Of a stretch of DNA of 64,000 bases, positions 31,565-44,100 are shown in pieces; positions within the stretch are counted from its first letter, which is position 1; the number at the start of each line of letters is the position of its first letter. Below the pieces are notes generated by a model. It did no database searches. It was not told the DNA's origin and was given only the letters and a program-made list of their open reading frames with translations. The DNA is from Liolophura sinensis. Lineage: Eukaryota > Mollusca > Polyplacophora > Chitonida > Chitonidae. The translations under genes were made by a program, and so were the position numbers. The stretch is taken from positions 25,183,127-25,247,126 of the forward strand of contig NC_088297.1 in assembly GCF_032854445.1 (NCBI RefSeq), written 5' to 3'.

Positions 31565-31789
31565 CTGCTCACAGTGCATCATAAGAACGGTCAGCCTTTG
31601 CTGGTTTTGCAGATCCATCAATAATCACGATGATACGTGAAGGTATTAAAACAGGTTTCCTTCCGACAACTGACTCTACTGATCGCATCAAGTTGTTCCG
31701 TAACACCAGTTTCATTACACATGACAATAACGCTTGCCCACTCAGAGTTGTTTCCACGTGAGACCACTGGCAAAAAGTTCGTCCCAACT

Positions 31790-32118
31790 TACGCACCGGT
31801 TTGAACTTTCCGCTAGCTGTAGTCATGTTATTCGGTGGCAGCCATCTTTACCTAGCACAAGCGAAACGTCGTTACACTAACGGTTATAAATAACACACAA
31901 ATGCAGCTTATTAGGACTATATATAAACGCTAACGAACACTAACTAAAGCTCATTGCTATATGGACAGAATCCTGTAAACAATATGGTTTCTACTTACGA
32001 GATATCGCTTAGAGGTCGGCAGTAAAATGATATAAAGCACTCCTTTCAGGAGAGCTGCAGACGATAGAGTGACGCGCAGTGACAGCAGCATAACATGGCG
32101 TGTCTCAATCACGTCATA
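31790..32118 (-). repeat. Right terminal repeat of the LTR element
   Basis: Matches the left terminal repeat apart from scattered substitutions and the SINE. It contains gactatatataaacgctaac, a TATA-like motif. Its outer end abuts the MITE at 32119. Confidence 0.8.
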
Positions 32119-32573
32119 GCTGGACACAGACCCCCATTACAACTTCCGTTTTTCAGTAGGGACGATTGTAGTTCTGTGTATTTTAGGGTGTAAAATCTTT
32201 TTTTGCTGCCAGCCTGCCGTTTTTGGTGTACAAGTGCATGCTTGGTATCAAAATGATGGAAATTGTCTAAGCTTTGGGCAGGTATGAGTTTTAATGGTGA
32301 AAGTTTGAAATTCTGGGCGAGAGGACACAAGGAGGTGGTGATTAGGCTGCGAGTGACGTCCCCTTGGCGTTGCCAGGCACGCCTCCCAGCTGCCGGCATG
32401 TAAAGGTCCAGATTTTGACGGTCAACCTATGTCAAGATTTTTACAGCTTCTTTCTCTCAGGCTGGGCCAGGTATGCACCAAAGCTTATTGGCCTCGGAAT
32501 GTTTGGGACTGAGCTACAGCGCTAAACGTTAACATTGTCGCTTATGGAAAACTAATGGGGGTCTGTGGCCAGC
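32119..32573. mobile_element. MITE-like element, 455 bp, 21-bp TIRs, TA duplication
   Basis: GCTGGACACAGACCCCCATT(A) at 32119-32139 is inverted at 32553-32573 with one mismatch (20/21). TA dinucleotides flank both ends (32117-32118 and 32574-32575), as for Tc1/mariner-type insertions. There is no transposase inside, so it is non-autonomous. Confidence 0.75.
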
Positions 32574-32575
32574 TA

Positions 32576-33480
32576 ACCTGTACCGGGGGCGATCAGGGAC
32601 AGGGGATGTCCGTTATATGGATAAGCAGTATAAACAACAACAACAAAAAACCCAAATGGCAGTAACAACTCTGTCACAGAAATAAGTACTGGGTTGTCAC
32701 ACTTAATCTCCACAGAGTTTTGTCTCAAATACTCATTTATCACAAACTAACGATAATTAATATAACAACGAACCTGTTGTGAAGTTGATGTACTAATATT
32801 ATAATGATTAAACCTGAGGAAAATATGGAACTGTTGGTGGTGAAGTCCGAGTAGAGACTAACTGTGAAGCGTGAGTGTGTTTATTTCTTTCTTCAACTGT
32901 CATTATAATTCCCTGACTACCCCTGAGGCTCTCCCGCGGCACGCAGTCAGTAACAACCACAACCAACGCAATGAATCCTGGGATACACTTTCCGGGCCCC
33001 ATGACGAAACTCCAGGTCATTTACCGTCACAAGAGTTCACCACCGACCTTTGCCAATCACCCGACAAACCTCCTCATCTAAAGCTGCAGCCAAACCAGTG
33101 AGAACTGGATTCAAGGAAGCAATCAAGGAAGCAACGAAGTTAAGGGCCTGATAGTTTAAGGTACACGTATTGAGGCCTCCACAACTGATTAAACAGAAAT
33201 AGTTTCACAAACGTCGTTGGCACAACAGAACACAGGACAAGCCGAAAACTGCTTAGCATCCTTGTTGTCGTTGTTCAGCAAATTCCAGACATGAAAACTA
33301 TGTATCAATTCTTGGAGTCTTTATATTTGTTTTGAACTTTTGTCTGACAGTATACATGTACGCCTTTGAAAGTCTTGAAAGAAGAAAATTTAAATATCCA
33401 TCAAATACCACTGAAAAGAGTATGTATTTCCTCGCAGGTGCATGCCATAAAAAATTCTAATACGTACCTCAAACTGATAA
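32576..33480. other. Intergenic DNA, nothing recognised
   Basis: No supported gene. It contains short purine-rich and AT-rich stretches only. Confidence 0.4.
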
Positions 33481-33900
33481 ACTATAAATAAAGTCAGCGC
33501 CAACATCCGCTGTGGGCGACTCCATTTTGCCCTAGTCGTGAAGTCTTGTGTGTTAGCAGGATAATTGCCATCGGAAACCGCCGAAGTTCGGTTCGTACAT
33601 TTCCGGTAGAACTCTTCTTCACCAGCAGGTAGCCAACAGTTCGTTTTCCGCTTGACGATCGGGAAACCGGAATGTTGGACGTAAGTTCCGAGTTCACACG
33701 AACAAGCCGGCAGTTTTAAGGACTCTCATTGCCTGAGAGGCAAAACACCCCTTGCATAAATTACAGGCCATTAAAGATGGAGGACGCGATGGATTCAGCG
33801 ATATCTGCCAGCTTTACCGTTCTCAGGCTTTACGTGTATGGCGAGGAAAAATCGTAAAATTATGCAGCAGGCACCACCTGATAAAAAAAGGTACTCTTTT
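33481..33900 (+). other. CpG-containing segment with possible first exon
   Basis: Locally richer in CG dinucleotides than the surroundings. An ATG at 33839 opens a short frame MARKNRKIMQQAPPDKK that runs into a GT donor-like gtactctt. No downstream plus-strand exon was recognised, so this is only a candidate promoter or first exon. Confidence 0.2.
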
Positions 33901-36900
33901 CAGCCTATGAAGTCATATTTTTCAGTTTTCCTCTCCTTTAAGTTGTATTTATTTGATGTTAATTCAACGTTTTGAGCTCGCTAGCCCTGACTTTAGTCAG
34001 AATCTGAAATATGATCTAAAAGTCTGTTCATGTGCTTTAGAAATTGATTTTCTCCCCCTAATCAATGTCTTCAAATAAATGTGTCCAAATTTCTACTTCC
34101 CAAACCCAAAACTACACATTGTAAAGATGTTTAAAATTTTGACTTAAGTCAGAATTGGCTGTGTGGAATCTGCCCCAGTAGCTGATGTCAGCATTCCAAA
34201 CCGCACTGGACAAAACAGTCTACAAAAAACATGAAGAAGAACAAACCAACGTGGACTGAATTTAAAATATTTACTTCCATGACATGATGCCACCACATGA
34301 TAAAATAAATTACATTCATGATTTGCCAGTAATAGAAAAGGGATTGTGGGAACAAATTGTACCATATTCAAATACATTAAAATGTAGACTGATTGAAAAG
34401 CAGACGTAGTTCAAATGAGTTTTCTAAGGCCATTAAATGTTTGCGTTTATTTTTTGAGACCATTCACCACTTTGACCACAGAATGAGCATCTCCAAAGGG
34501 AAGTAACTGTTGATGTTATCAATCTTTCGTGATCAAACGCACACCCAATGTTTCTATTCCGCGGCAGTTTTTAGATCCACAGAGACTAAAACATCACTTT
34601 ACCAATTAAAAAATCCTCGAATCTCAAAACTAACAGCCTATTAAATAGAACTACTGAAACAGATTCAACGATTTTCAAAAATGTCGATGTAGATTATTTG
34701 CTATTAGTCAAACTGGCGCAAAAATAATCAAACATGTATAAAATATACTCTACGTGTACACTTTCAAACCATTCACCATTATAACAAGGAACATAAACTT
34801 ACAATTTATAAATAACTTGGCTTTCATGCACAGCTCGATGCGCAAATAACACACTTGATTGAAACCAAGGGTTAAGGGCAATTCAGTGAGTGTGGCATAG
34901 TTCCAAAGCCTCAGATAAACACACAAAAACTTTCTCTCTGATGGCATACACAAGACAAATATATAAAATAAAGTAAAACATAGAGGGTGAAGACGTGAAA
35001 AACGAAACTCTCGCTCGCTCACACAGCATTCATAATCCATTCTCACAGGGTTAAAAACTACAAAATAAGATTTAAAGTTCATTTGTTAAGATTCCCGGCA
35101 TTTGACATAATCATTTTTTATATAACATGACAGATTAGGTAATTTCCCCACCCACATCAATGCTTTACTCTTGTATTCACAGCCATGCTTGACAATAAAA
35201 ACATCATTGCGACCATCTGCTCTATACCACAAAACTCTCTTCTCTGCACAAAAACTGTACGTCAATGCATTTTTTTAAATATTTCTTTGCACGCAAAACA
35301 AAATGGAAGCCTTGTGCAATTACAACATTTGTAGATCGCTTCACCATGCACAAGGCTTCGCATTAAGGGGGAAAGAACAATTCAACCAGAGTTATCTGCC
35401 CTTGATCAACGCTTGCACTTCATGATACTTGGATTGAGGAACAGATATCTACTATGATACAACGCAATTCATTATTAAAGTCCTGGTGCTAACAATTCTT
35501 CCGATATATAGATATTTACTATGTAAGTATTTACAGCATGACCGTTACCCAAATTCATTGTAATAAACAAAATCTTGCACGAAAAAAAAAAATGACATGG
35601 TCTCCAATCCGGGAGCTTTTCCCAGTTTAAGAAAGAAAAAAAAATGTTCAAAAAAAGCCATTTTGATCTAAATCAGCATGATTACTAATGTGTTTCTATT
35701 TTTAATACAAAGTATTTGTTTCGGCTCAGATATTTGCTTAAACACTCATCAACATGTCTGTAAGCAAAATTCTTGTAACATTTTGCAGATGAGACGATTA
35801 TTTGTTTATTATTTTTCTTTTCTATTTGCCGCCTGTTAAAATTTAAATTTGTTTGATCATTCAATGGCAGTAATCCTGAAAGTTTGATCTTGAGTGTTTT
35901 GTTGATTTTAATAGGCCCTACACTACGGTACACCAAATCAGCAGAATGTAAAAGTTTACTGCTTTGGTTTCAAAACCACATATCAATTCGGTTTCCTTTT
36001 GGTTATGAACGTTTCACACGTCATTTACAGTACACCACATAAATAAAACTTGTTTCTCACATGTGCATTTCTTTTGTGTTTTCTTTTACACGGTTTTTAA
36101 AGAAAACTAAATTTATATATTCACTATTACCTGAAACCAACCTATTTCTCAAAAGGAGAGGTGGGGTGTAAGTTCACATCAACTATGGGGGACACAGGTG
36201 GGGAAAGGTTTTATAGTGCCAAGGTGAGTCAGGGTTGGTAGATTGGTGTGACACCTTAGGAAAACATTGATGAGCTAGACAGAGGGCCATAACACTGGTG
36301 GGATGACTCCATTTTTCCCATGAGGGGTGATGGGAGGTGGGTTCAGTCAAATGCTGACATTTTGCTGTTGGACGTCCCCAAAAATTATTTCGACTTTCAA
36401 AAATTTAGAACCACAGGAAGGATTTTTGTTTCGTTTTGTTTTATATTTGCCCTTGACATGAAAATATGTAAAGTTTTATAGAACTGTTAAAACAAAATAA
36501 ACCGATAAAAACATCTGGCATTTGTCCATAAAACAAGATTTCTGCCATGCATGTGCTTTGTTCAGACAGGTTCATTTGATGCACTGGGGGTGGAAAGGAC
36601 AAGGGTAGTTTTGGGCCCAGTTCTATTGATTTTTTTTTTTTTGCTATTTTGTTTGTAACGTTTTGCTGCACCAGGCTCTGAACAAAAAACCTGCCAGCTG
36701 TAAAACAGACATCAGACTTTTACAACTGAAACTGTAGCCAGGCTTCTTGTGTCAACTCGGTAAACTTCCTGATTTGGAAAAAGCTTGGTCTTGAATGGGC
36801 TCTTTTTTTCTGTTCTAGCAAATTTACGGTGTAACTCGATTCAAACAGTACTTTTGTCGTTATGAAAATTTCATTGAGAAGCAAAGTATTTAAGTTTCCA

Positions 36901-38085
36901 TGTAAAATTCATCTTACAGCCAAACGAACTCAAGTATACATATTTGCACAATGAAATGTCTTCATTAAAGGATGAAGTAAAATATAAAAAAAAAAAAGTG
37001 TATAAAACAGAATATTGCTAAAACCTTTCAGTGTATGAGAAAACAAACCCACTAATCAAGGACACATTGTATGAGTGCCATGCTGCTTTCAGTTAATTAA
37101 AACGTCCTCGGTGCTCACTAAAATGCACTTCAGAAGAGCAATGTAATGTGTAATTTCATAAAGCAATGCACCATGCGCCAACAGTCCATTAAGTTCATCC
37201 AAATTGTTTTTTTCTTTTTTGTCGTGCAAATTTCCACACTTAAACTTGGATACCTGTAATATTACACGGAAGCCACTGTGTTGGTCAATTAGTAACAGTG
37301 TCATTCAGTCAGCGATTCTCCTCTATTGGGTGTCACAAGATCCACTCAGCCTGGAATGTGAGCTAGGCCGTTATAGCTGCCAGCTAGCGCCAAATGCGAC
37401 GCCAAGGTATCTTACGCAAAAAGTCATGTGACAAGAAAAGCGCTTCATGATGAAAGATAAATACAAGCAAAAGACCACAAACAAATGGAAGAAAAGGAGA
37501 AAAAAATGAAAAAACCAATGACCAAATGCATCCAAATGCAGTATAAACGGTTGGTCAGCAATTGCTTAATGTAAATGATAATTTGAAAATGTAATGGTCA
37601 ATGATTGCTGACAGAAATGACCTCCCCTAGATAGAGCTACCCCTATACTGCAGAGGAAGTTAGCTGGAGCCTTCACAAGCCATTTCAAAGCCTTCCTCCC
37701 AAAACTGCAAAGTAGGATTCTGCAAAAATCCTGGAAGGATAAATCCTGCGAGGAGTCAGTAATGTTTTTCAGAGATTTAAGTAACTGAAGGCTTTTCCAG
37801 TCATCTTGCACAGCCAGCTTTCCAGGGGCAGAAGTTCCATCCTGGGAGCTTTGCTGAAGTCTCCATCAACTCCAGTACAGAAGATCACTGCAAAATGTCT
37901 ACACTCATGCCTTTAACAAGAGGGAAATTCTGTCAGAAGAAACCCTCTCAAGGATTCCTCAAGTAAATAACTGGAATCACATTCCCGTCATCAAAACTGT
38001 GTCTGTTCCTGTCACACGTGAAGACCGATACCAATTTCTACAAGGTTTCGTCGCACAGATCTGCTTGTTTCCATTGTAACAGCCG
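33901..38085 (-). other. Downstream of AGO stop; possible long 3' UTR
   Basis: About 4.2 kb without supported coding sequence, T-rich on the plus strand (A-rich in transcript sense). Part of it is likely the Argonaute 3' UTR, which is long in many animals. I cannot set its end. Confidence 0.4.
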
Positions 38086-38194
38086 CTAAGCAAAGTACAT
38101 GACTTTGACAGTGTCAGGGTGAACGGTTACGGCCCGTGCCATGGCTGTCGGAGTGCGATCCTCGCTGTTACCTGACTGATGACTGCCTTCACCG
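38086..38194 (-). CDS. AGO: AGO last coding exon
   Basis: Acceptor tgtccacag. Encodes [20 protein letters not shown] and on to VKVMYFA then TAG. The Ser/Gly-rich segment and MYFA end match the AGO C-terminus. Confidence 0.95.
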
Positions 38195-41100
38195 CTGTGG
38201 ACACCAGTAACAGAACATTTACATGTTAGTCACCCAAAAGATATTGTCAACTCTAAACTTCTATACGAACTATAAATTTTCATTGCATTGGATGAGTCTT
38301 TTGTGGAAATAATTTTTACTCGAGGCATATTTCGTATTTCATAATTATAATTAATTTTTGAGATTGCACAAAAAAAGTATGTATCCATACAGCACAACTT
38401 CCTCAAGCCTTGTCTAATCAGGCAAGCAAATGAACGATTGATCGTATGTTTCTATTCTTACCTGTCATGTTCTTTCTCCACCAGATGGTAACGAGCTCTG
38501 AAAGCTACCAGGTGAGCGTAGTATGCAGGTGCGGGTATGGAGACACTGCGCGTGCAGCGCACATATGTATGGCACAACTGATACGTCAGCGTCTGCAACT
38601 CGTCAGCGTTGAACCGGTTGTCATCCCAGAGGACATGGTAGTGGGAAGGTCGACTCGTCCCCTGAAGCACAAAGGTCAACAGTAAAGGATAACATATTGG
38701 TGTTCACACGGTGAAGAACTTAACAATTAATGTCGAGTAGAGGTTAGGGGGAAAAACAAAAAACAAAAACAAAAAAACACATTATGGTGAAGGTAAAACC
38801 AGGTAGGGCCTCTGGCACAACCCACGCCCACCCTCTGGTTGCTGCAGACCTTCCCACGTACAACAGGAGAGAGGAAGCCAGCATGAGCTGGACAAACTCA
38901 CAGTGACTACATTTGTGGCAGGCTCTCTGGACCCTGAGCTATGTTAACGCCCTAACCACTGGGCCTCAGAGACCCTAAGTAGACATACGACTTACCTGTA
39001 TACCAGCATGACTGCAGAGGTAGAAGTCAAACTCGGTGGGGTGAGTGATGCCCACATCGACGGTGGTGCCTGGTGGGATATTACCACTCCGTCCAATCTG
39101 CAAGTCATCAACAAGATAGCCATTTTAAATATGGGAATAGAAAACTATGCCAAAGTTTAAAAAAAGAAACAAAGAAAATTTCGCTGGCAATTTGTCGAAA
39201 AGAGGCTGCGTAATGTCACATTCAGTTTTCTTATATATATTACTAACCCCATGCATGAAGACACAATGACCTCTACTTTTTAGTTAATGTCTTCTTTTAT
39301 TCATTTATTTATCCTTTGTCAGCAGTATTTTATAACAGTTAAATTAATGCTCCAAAAACCGAAAAATATTCAACTTAATATATCTGAATAACTAAGACTG
39401 ATCAAAAATGAGGCAATCTTTCATCAACTACAGTTTCGACTAATGTATTATCGAAATTCAATCTTGGGCATAACACTCATTTTCTGGATTTTACAGGAAT
39501 ACAAAACACGACCATGTCAATATGACAACCTTCTCAGAAAATGTCAAAAAGGGGGGAAAAAAAAAATCAAATACTTGATTTACCCGAAAGTACCAGATAT
39601 CAAAATGATTTGTTTTTTGTTTTCTGAAAGTTCAGATAATATGAAATGAGATTTTTACCTGATCTTTCTTGTCCGAGCAGAATAGCCTGGTATGGTGTCG
39701 CTTCTGCACTACGATAAAGGTAATCCCTGGCTGGTATCCCACCTCAAGCTTCATGCATGCCTCACGGACAGCCCGCAACTCATGGGTTAGCACCTAACCA
39801 CGGGACACAGCCACAGGTAAATTATCCTCCATACAAACATTACTAACTCAACACACTGACTAACCAAATAATACTAAACATTTTGATTTCTCCGACTTCT
39901 TCACCTCTAATGGTTTATTTTATTTGTGCTTTAGGCTGTTTTTCTGTGCTTGAAGAATATGTCGCTTATGCTAACATGGCAGTACTCACAGTTATGAGAG
40001 GAGGAAATTAATGCACTTGGCTACAAGTACAGGTATTTATTTATTTGACTGGTGTTTTACGACATACTCCAGAATATTTCACTTATGTGACGGAGGCTTG
40101 GTTACAAGTAGATCGACTAAGAAGCTGTTTCCACTACAGATGCAGCATGTCTATTTTTTCATGAATCCCTAACCATCTACATCACTACAATAACATTACA
40201 TTTTGTAACGTCACAAGCTATGCTATGTGTCAATTATACAGACACCATTGTGTTTCTCCACCCACATTTGTTGTCTTCAAAATGTAGGTTAACCAAGTCA
40301 TGCCAACACAAAGAATTTCCAGCTCAAGGAAAATCCTCCAATCCAAAAGGTGACTTACATTAACCTGCTGGAACTGTCCCTCGCTCACACCGTCACGGTA
40401 AAATATGATCCTGGTTGGCTTGAAGCGGGTGGATTTGTAGAATTGGATGAGTAGTTCCCGCACCATGTTGGAAAGCTCAGCTATTATCTCCTGGCGGTGC
40501 TGCTGCACTCTCACGGTGGCTGAGTAGCGACTAGGATGTGCGTCCATACTCCCCACCACCTGTAACCATGACAACAGTAACATGTAAAGATGGTGCTCCG
40601 CTAACCAAAACCCCTCAGTTCTGGGGCTTCAGGGGTCAAAATGTTTGATATTTTCAGCTCTGCAAATTGATGACCTTGACAAAACTGAGGTCATCAAATT
40701 TTATTTAAAGGTATGAAATGTATTAAATTTTATCGATATAGTGTAAAATGATATGAAAAAGAATAAAATACGACAAATAATCATTTACGAGTCTAGTATT
40801 ATAAATATTTGCATAGTAAAAGTCATCTATTAATTTTATGACCTTGACTCATCGTTTTTATTTTGAGGTCTTAAACAAGAGCGAATGACATTTTGACCAC
40901 TGGGCTCACTGCAATGGGGATACCACATGGCATTACACTTACGTGTTTGAAGCCAAAAGTTTGACCTATGACCTGCAGAAGGGTTTACAAACATTTTTAG
41001 TACGAAATTTAATCATATTTTATGTTAGACGCATGAAGTTTTACGGGATTTGGGCCATTCAGACCGTGTATGAAGTTTTAAGAGATTTAGGCCATTTAGA

Positions 41101-44100
41101 CCGTGTATGAAGTTTTAAGAGATTTAGGCCATACAGACCGTGTATGAAGTTTTAAGAGATTTAGGCTATTCAGACCGTGTATGAAGCTTTAAGAGATTTA
41201 GGCTATTCAGACCGTGTATGAAGTTTTAAGAGATTTGGGCCATACAGACCGTGTATGAAGTTTTAAGAGATTTAGGCTATTCAGACCGTGTATGAAGTTT
41301 TAAGAGATTTAGGCCATTCAGACCATGTATGAAGTTTTAAGAGATTTAGGCCATACAGACCGTGTATGAAGTTTTAAGAGATTTAGGCTATTCAGATCAT
41401 GTATGAAGTTTTACAGGAATTGGGCCATTCAGACTGTGTATGAAGTTTTAAGAGATTTGGGCCATACAGACCGTGTATGAAGTTTTAAGAGATTTAGGCC
41501 ATTCAGACCATGTATGAAGTTTTACGGGATCTGGGCCATTCAGACCGTGTATGAAGTTTTAAGAGATTTGGGCCATACAGACCGTGTATGAAGTTTTAAG
41601 AGATTTAGGCTATTCAGACCGTGTATGAAGTTTTAAGAGATTTAGGCCATTCAGACCGTGTATGAAGTTTTAAGAGATTTAGGCCATTCAGACCGTGTAT
41701 GAAGTTTTACAGGATTTGGGCCATTCAGACCGTGTATGAAGTTTTAAGAGATTTAGGCCATTCAGACCGTGTATGAAGTTTTACAGGATTTGGGCCATTC
41801 AGACCGTGTATGAAGTTTTAAGAGATTTAGGCCATTCAGACCGTGTATGAAGTTTTACAGGAATTGGGCCATTCAGACCGTGTATGAAGTTTTAAGAGAT
41901 TTAGGCCATTCAGACCGTGTATGAAGTTTTACAGGATTTAGGCCATTCAGACCGTGTATGAAGTTTTAAGAGATTTAGGCCATTCAGACCGTGTATGAAG
42001 TTTTAAGAGATTTGGGCCATACAGACCGTGTATGAAGTTTTCAGAGATTTAGGCCATACAGACCGTGTATGAAGTTTTAAGAGATTTAGGCCATTCAGAC
42101 CGTGTATGAAGTTTTACAGGATTTGGGCCATTCAGACCGTGTATGAAGTTTTAAGAGATTTAGGCCATTCAGACCGTGTATGAAGTTTTACAGGATTTGG
42201 GCCATTCAGACCGTGTATGAAGTTTTAAGAGATTTAGGCCATCCAGACCGTGTATGAAGTTTTACAGGAATTGGGCCATTCAGACCGTGTATGAAGTTTT
42301 AAGAGATTTAGGCCATTCAGACCGTGTATGAAGTTTTAAGAGATTTAGGCCATCCAGACCGTGTATGAAGTTTTACAGGAATTGGGCCATTCAGACCGTG
42401 TATGAAGTTTTAAGAGATTTAGGCCATTCAGACCGTGTATGAAGTTTTAAGAGATTTAGGCCATACAGACCGTGTATGAAGTTTTAAGAGATTTAGGCTA
42501 TTCAGACCATGTATGAAGTTTTAAGAGATTTAGGCCATTCAGACCGTGTATGAAGTTTTACGGGATTTGGGCCATTCAGACCATGTATGAAGTTTTAAGA
42601 GATTTAGGCCATTCAGACCGTGTATGAAGTTTTAAGAGATTTAGGCCATTCAGACCGTGTATGAAGTTTTAAGAGATTTAGGCCATCCAGACCGTGTATG
42701 AGGTTTTACAGGAATTGGGCCATTCAGACCGTGTATGAAGTTTTAAGAGATTTAGGCCATTCAGACCGTGTATGAAGTTTTAAGAGATTTAGGCCATACA
42801 GACCGTGTATGAAGTTTTACAGGAATTGGGCCATTCAGACTGTGTATGACGTTTTACAGGAATTGGGCAATTCAGACTGTGTATGACGTTTTACGATGTA
42901 CGCAGTTTGGCTGGACCTGGGCCCAGTTGTGTGATGTGTTTGCTGACGAGAGATTTTTATAGATAAATCGTAAGTGTTACTGAAAATATGAATCCATTTT
43001 GTTGTTTGTGGAAACATACAGCAGCAATGGAGGGTTTGGCTTTGTCACCAGCTGGAGGATGTGTGACATCAGCACCGAGGAAAATGACGGGTTCACGGAA
43101 GACAGCTGGCCTGCAAAACAGAGAATAAATACGAGAGATTTTAGATCAATGGAAGGAAAATAACGGGTTGAAGGACGAGAGTTGGCTTGGGAAGAGACAG
43201 ATGAGAATATGCATCAACTGTTAACACTTACCGGATGCTTGGAAGCAGGATATTGTTGATTCCACCCAGTTTGACATTGATCTGAGGCACAGATTGGACA
43301 GCGTCTGCGGAGAGGTCTTGTTCACGTTTTTCGCTTGTACACACTGTGTTGCCAAACCAAAACATATGTCACCCACTCTCTTCACTTCAGCTAGAATTAT
43401 AAAGGATATGTGTGATTAGTTGTAGATTAATCATTTTATTTATCAGATTGGTGCTATATGCAATACTCAAGAATATTTTTCTTATGGGACGACAACCAGC
43501 AATATTGTGGGACAAAACTGTGCAGAGGCCTGGGTAAACCCACGACCATGCATTGGCACTTTGCAGCCAGACCTTCACAAGTACGAACAAAGAGGAATTA
43601 TTTTTGTTGTACGCTCGAATATATCACTCATCCTACATCGACCTGTGGAGGAAACCGCATTAAACAGGTGACCACAAAAGTTCAGGGCTTGAACAGCTGG
43701 TCAAACTTCAACACTAACATAGGCATTTGTAACATAACGTGATCTTTTAAACACTGATCAAACAACACTAAAACCTCCAATACCCCACACTTCACTAAGG
43801 ACAATAAACAAAAAAAGAAATCTCAAATTAACTATGGTCTCTTTATATGCCATTTCATTTAATCATTAGAAAAGAGTTTTTTTTAGAACATGCTTTTGAT
43901 CTCTTTATACAGGTAGAAATCTTGAAGTAAGAAAATTACTGTCTCCATATCGTTAAATGAAAAAGTAATATTATAGCAACAGTCTCATGAAGCAATGTAC
44001 CAGTACTCACCATAAACTGGTGTCTTGCCAGGCAGCACGACCACAATGAGTTGCAGCCCTTGATAGGTATTCTTCAGATAACGAAACATGGGCTCCACTT

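Larger units (their letters stand above)
27528..32118 (-). mobile_element. Ty3/Gypsy LTR retroelement (fossil, broken)
   Basis: Long direct repeats at both ends enclose minus-strand pol remains: reverse transcriptase (LLIYLDDILVFG, LRLCVDYRQLNSKTHKD), an RNase H/connection region, and integrase with an HHCC-type zinc segment (CERCILSKAGK) and core start (VPAMDFTVLEKSFG). No gag-like piece was recognised. The coding region is heavily broken, roughly ten or more breaks, while the terminal repeats remain similar. The insertion is therefore not very old, or it was dead on arrival. Confidence 0.85.

Noticed and set aside
31211-31624. 137-codon plus-strand open frame with four internal repeats
   Set aside because: Product of the 54-bp tandem repeat read on the wrong strand of the LTR fossil.
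41028-42895. Regular 37-bp direct repeats as a CRISPR array
   Set aside because: No unique spacers, units are head-to-tail, and the array lies in an intron of an animal gene.
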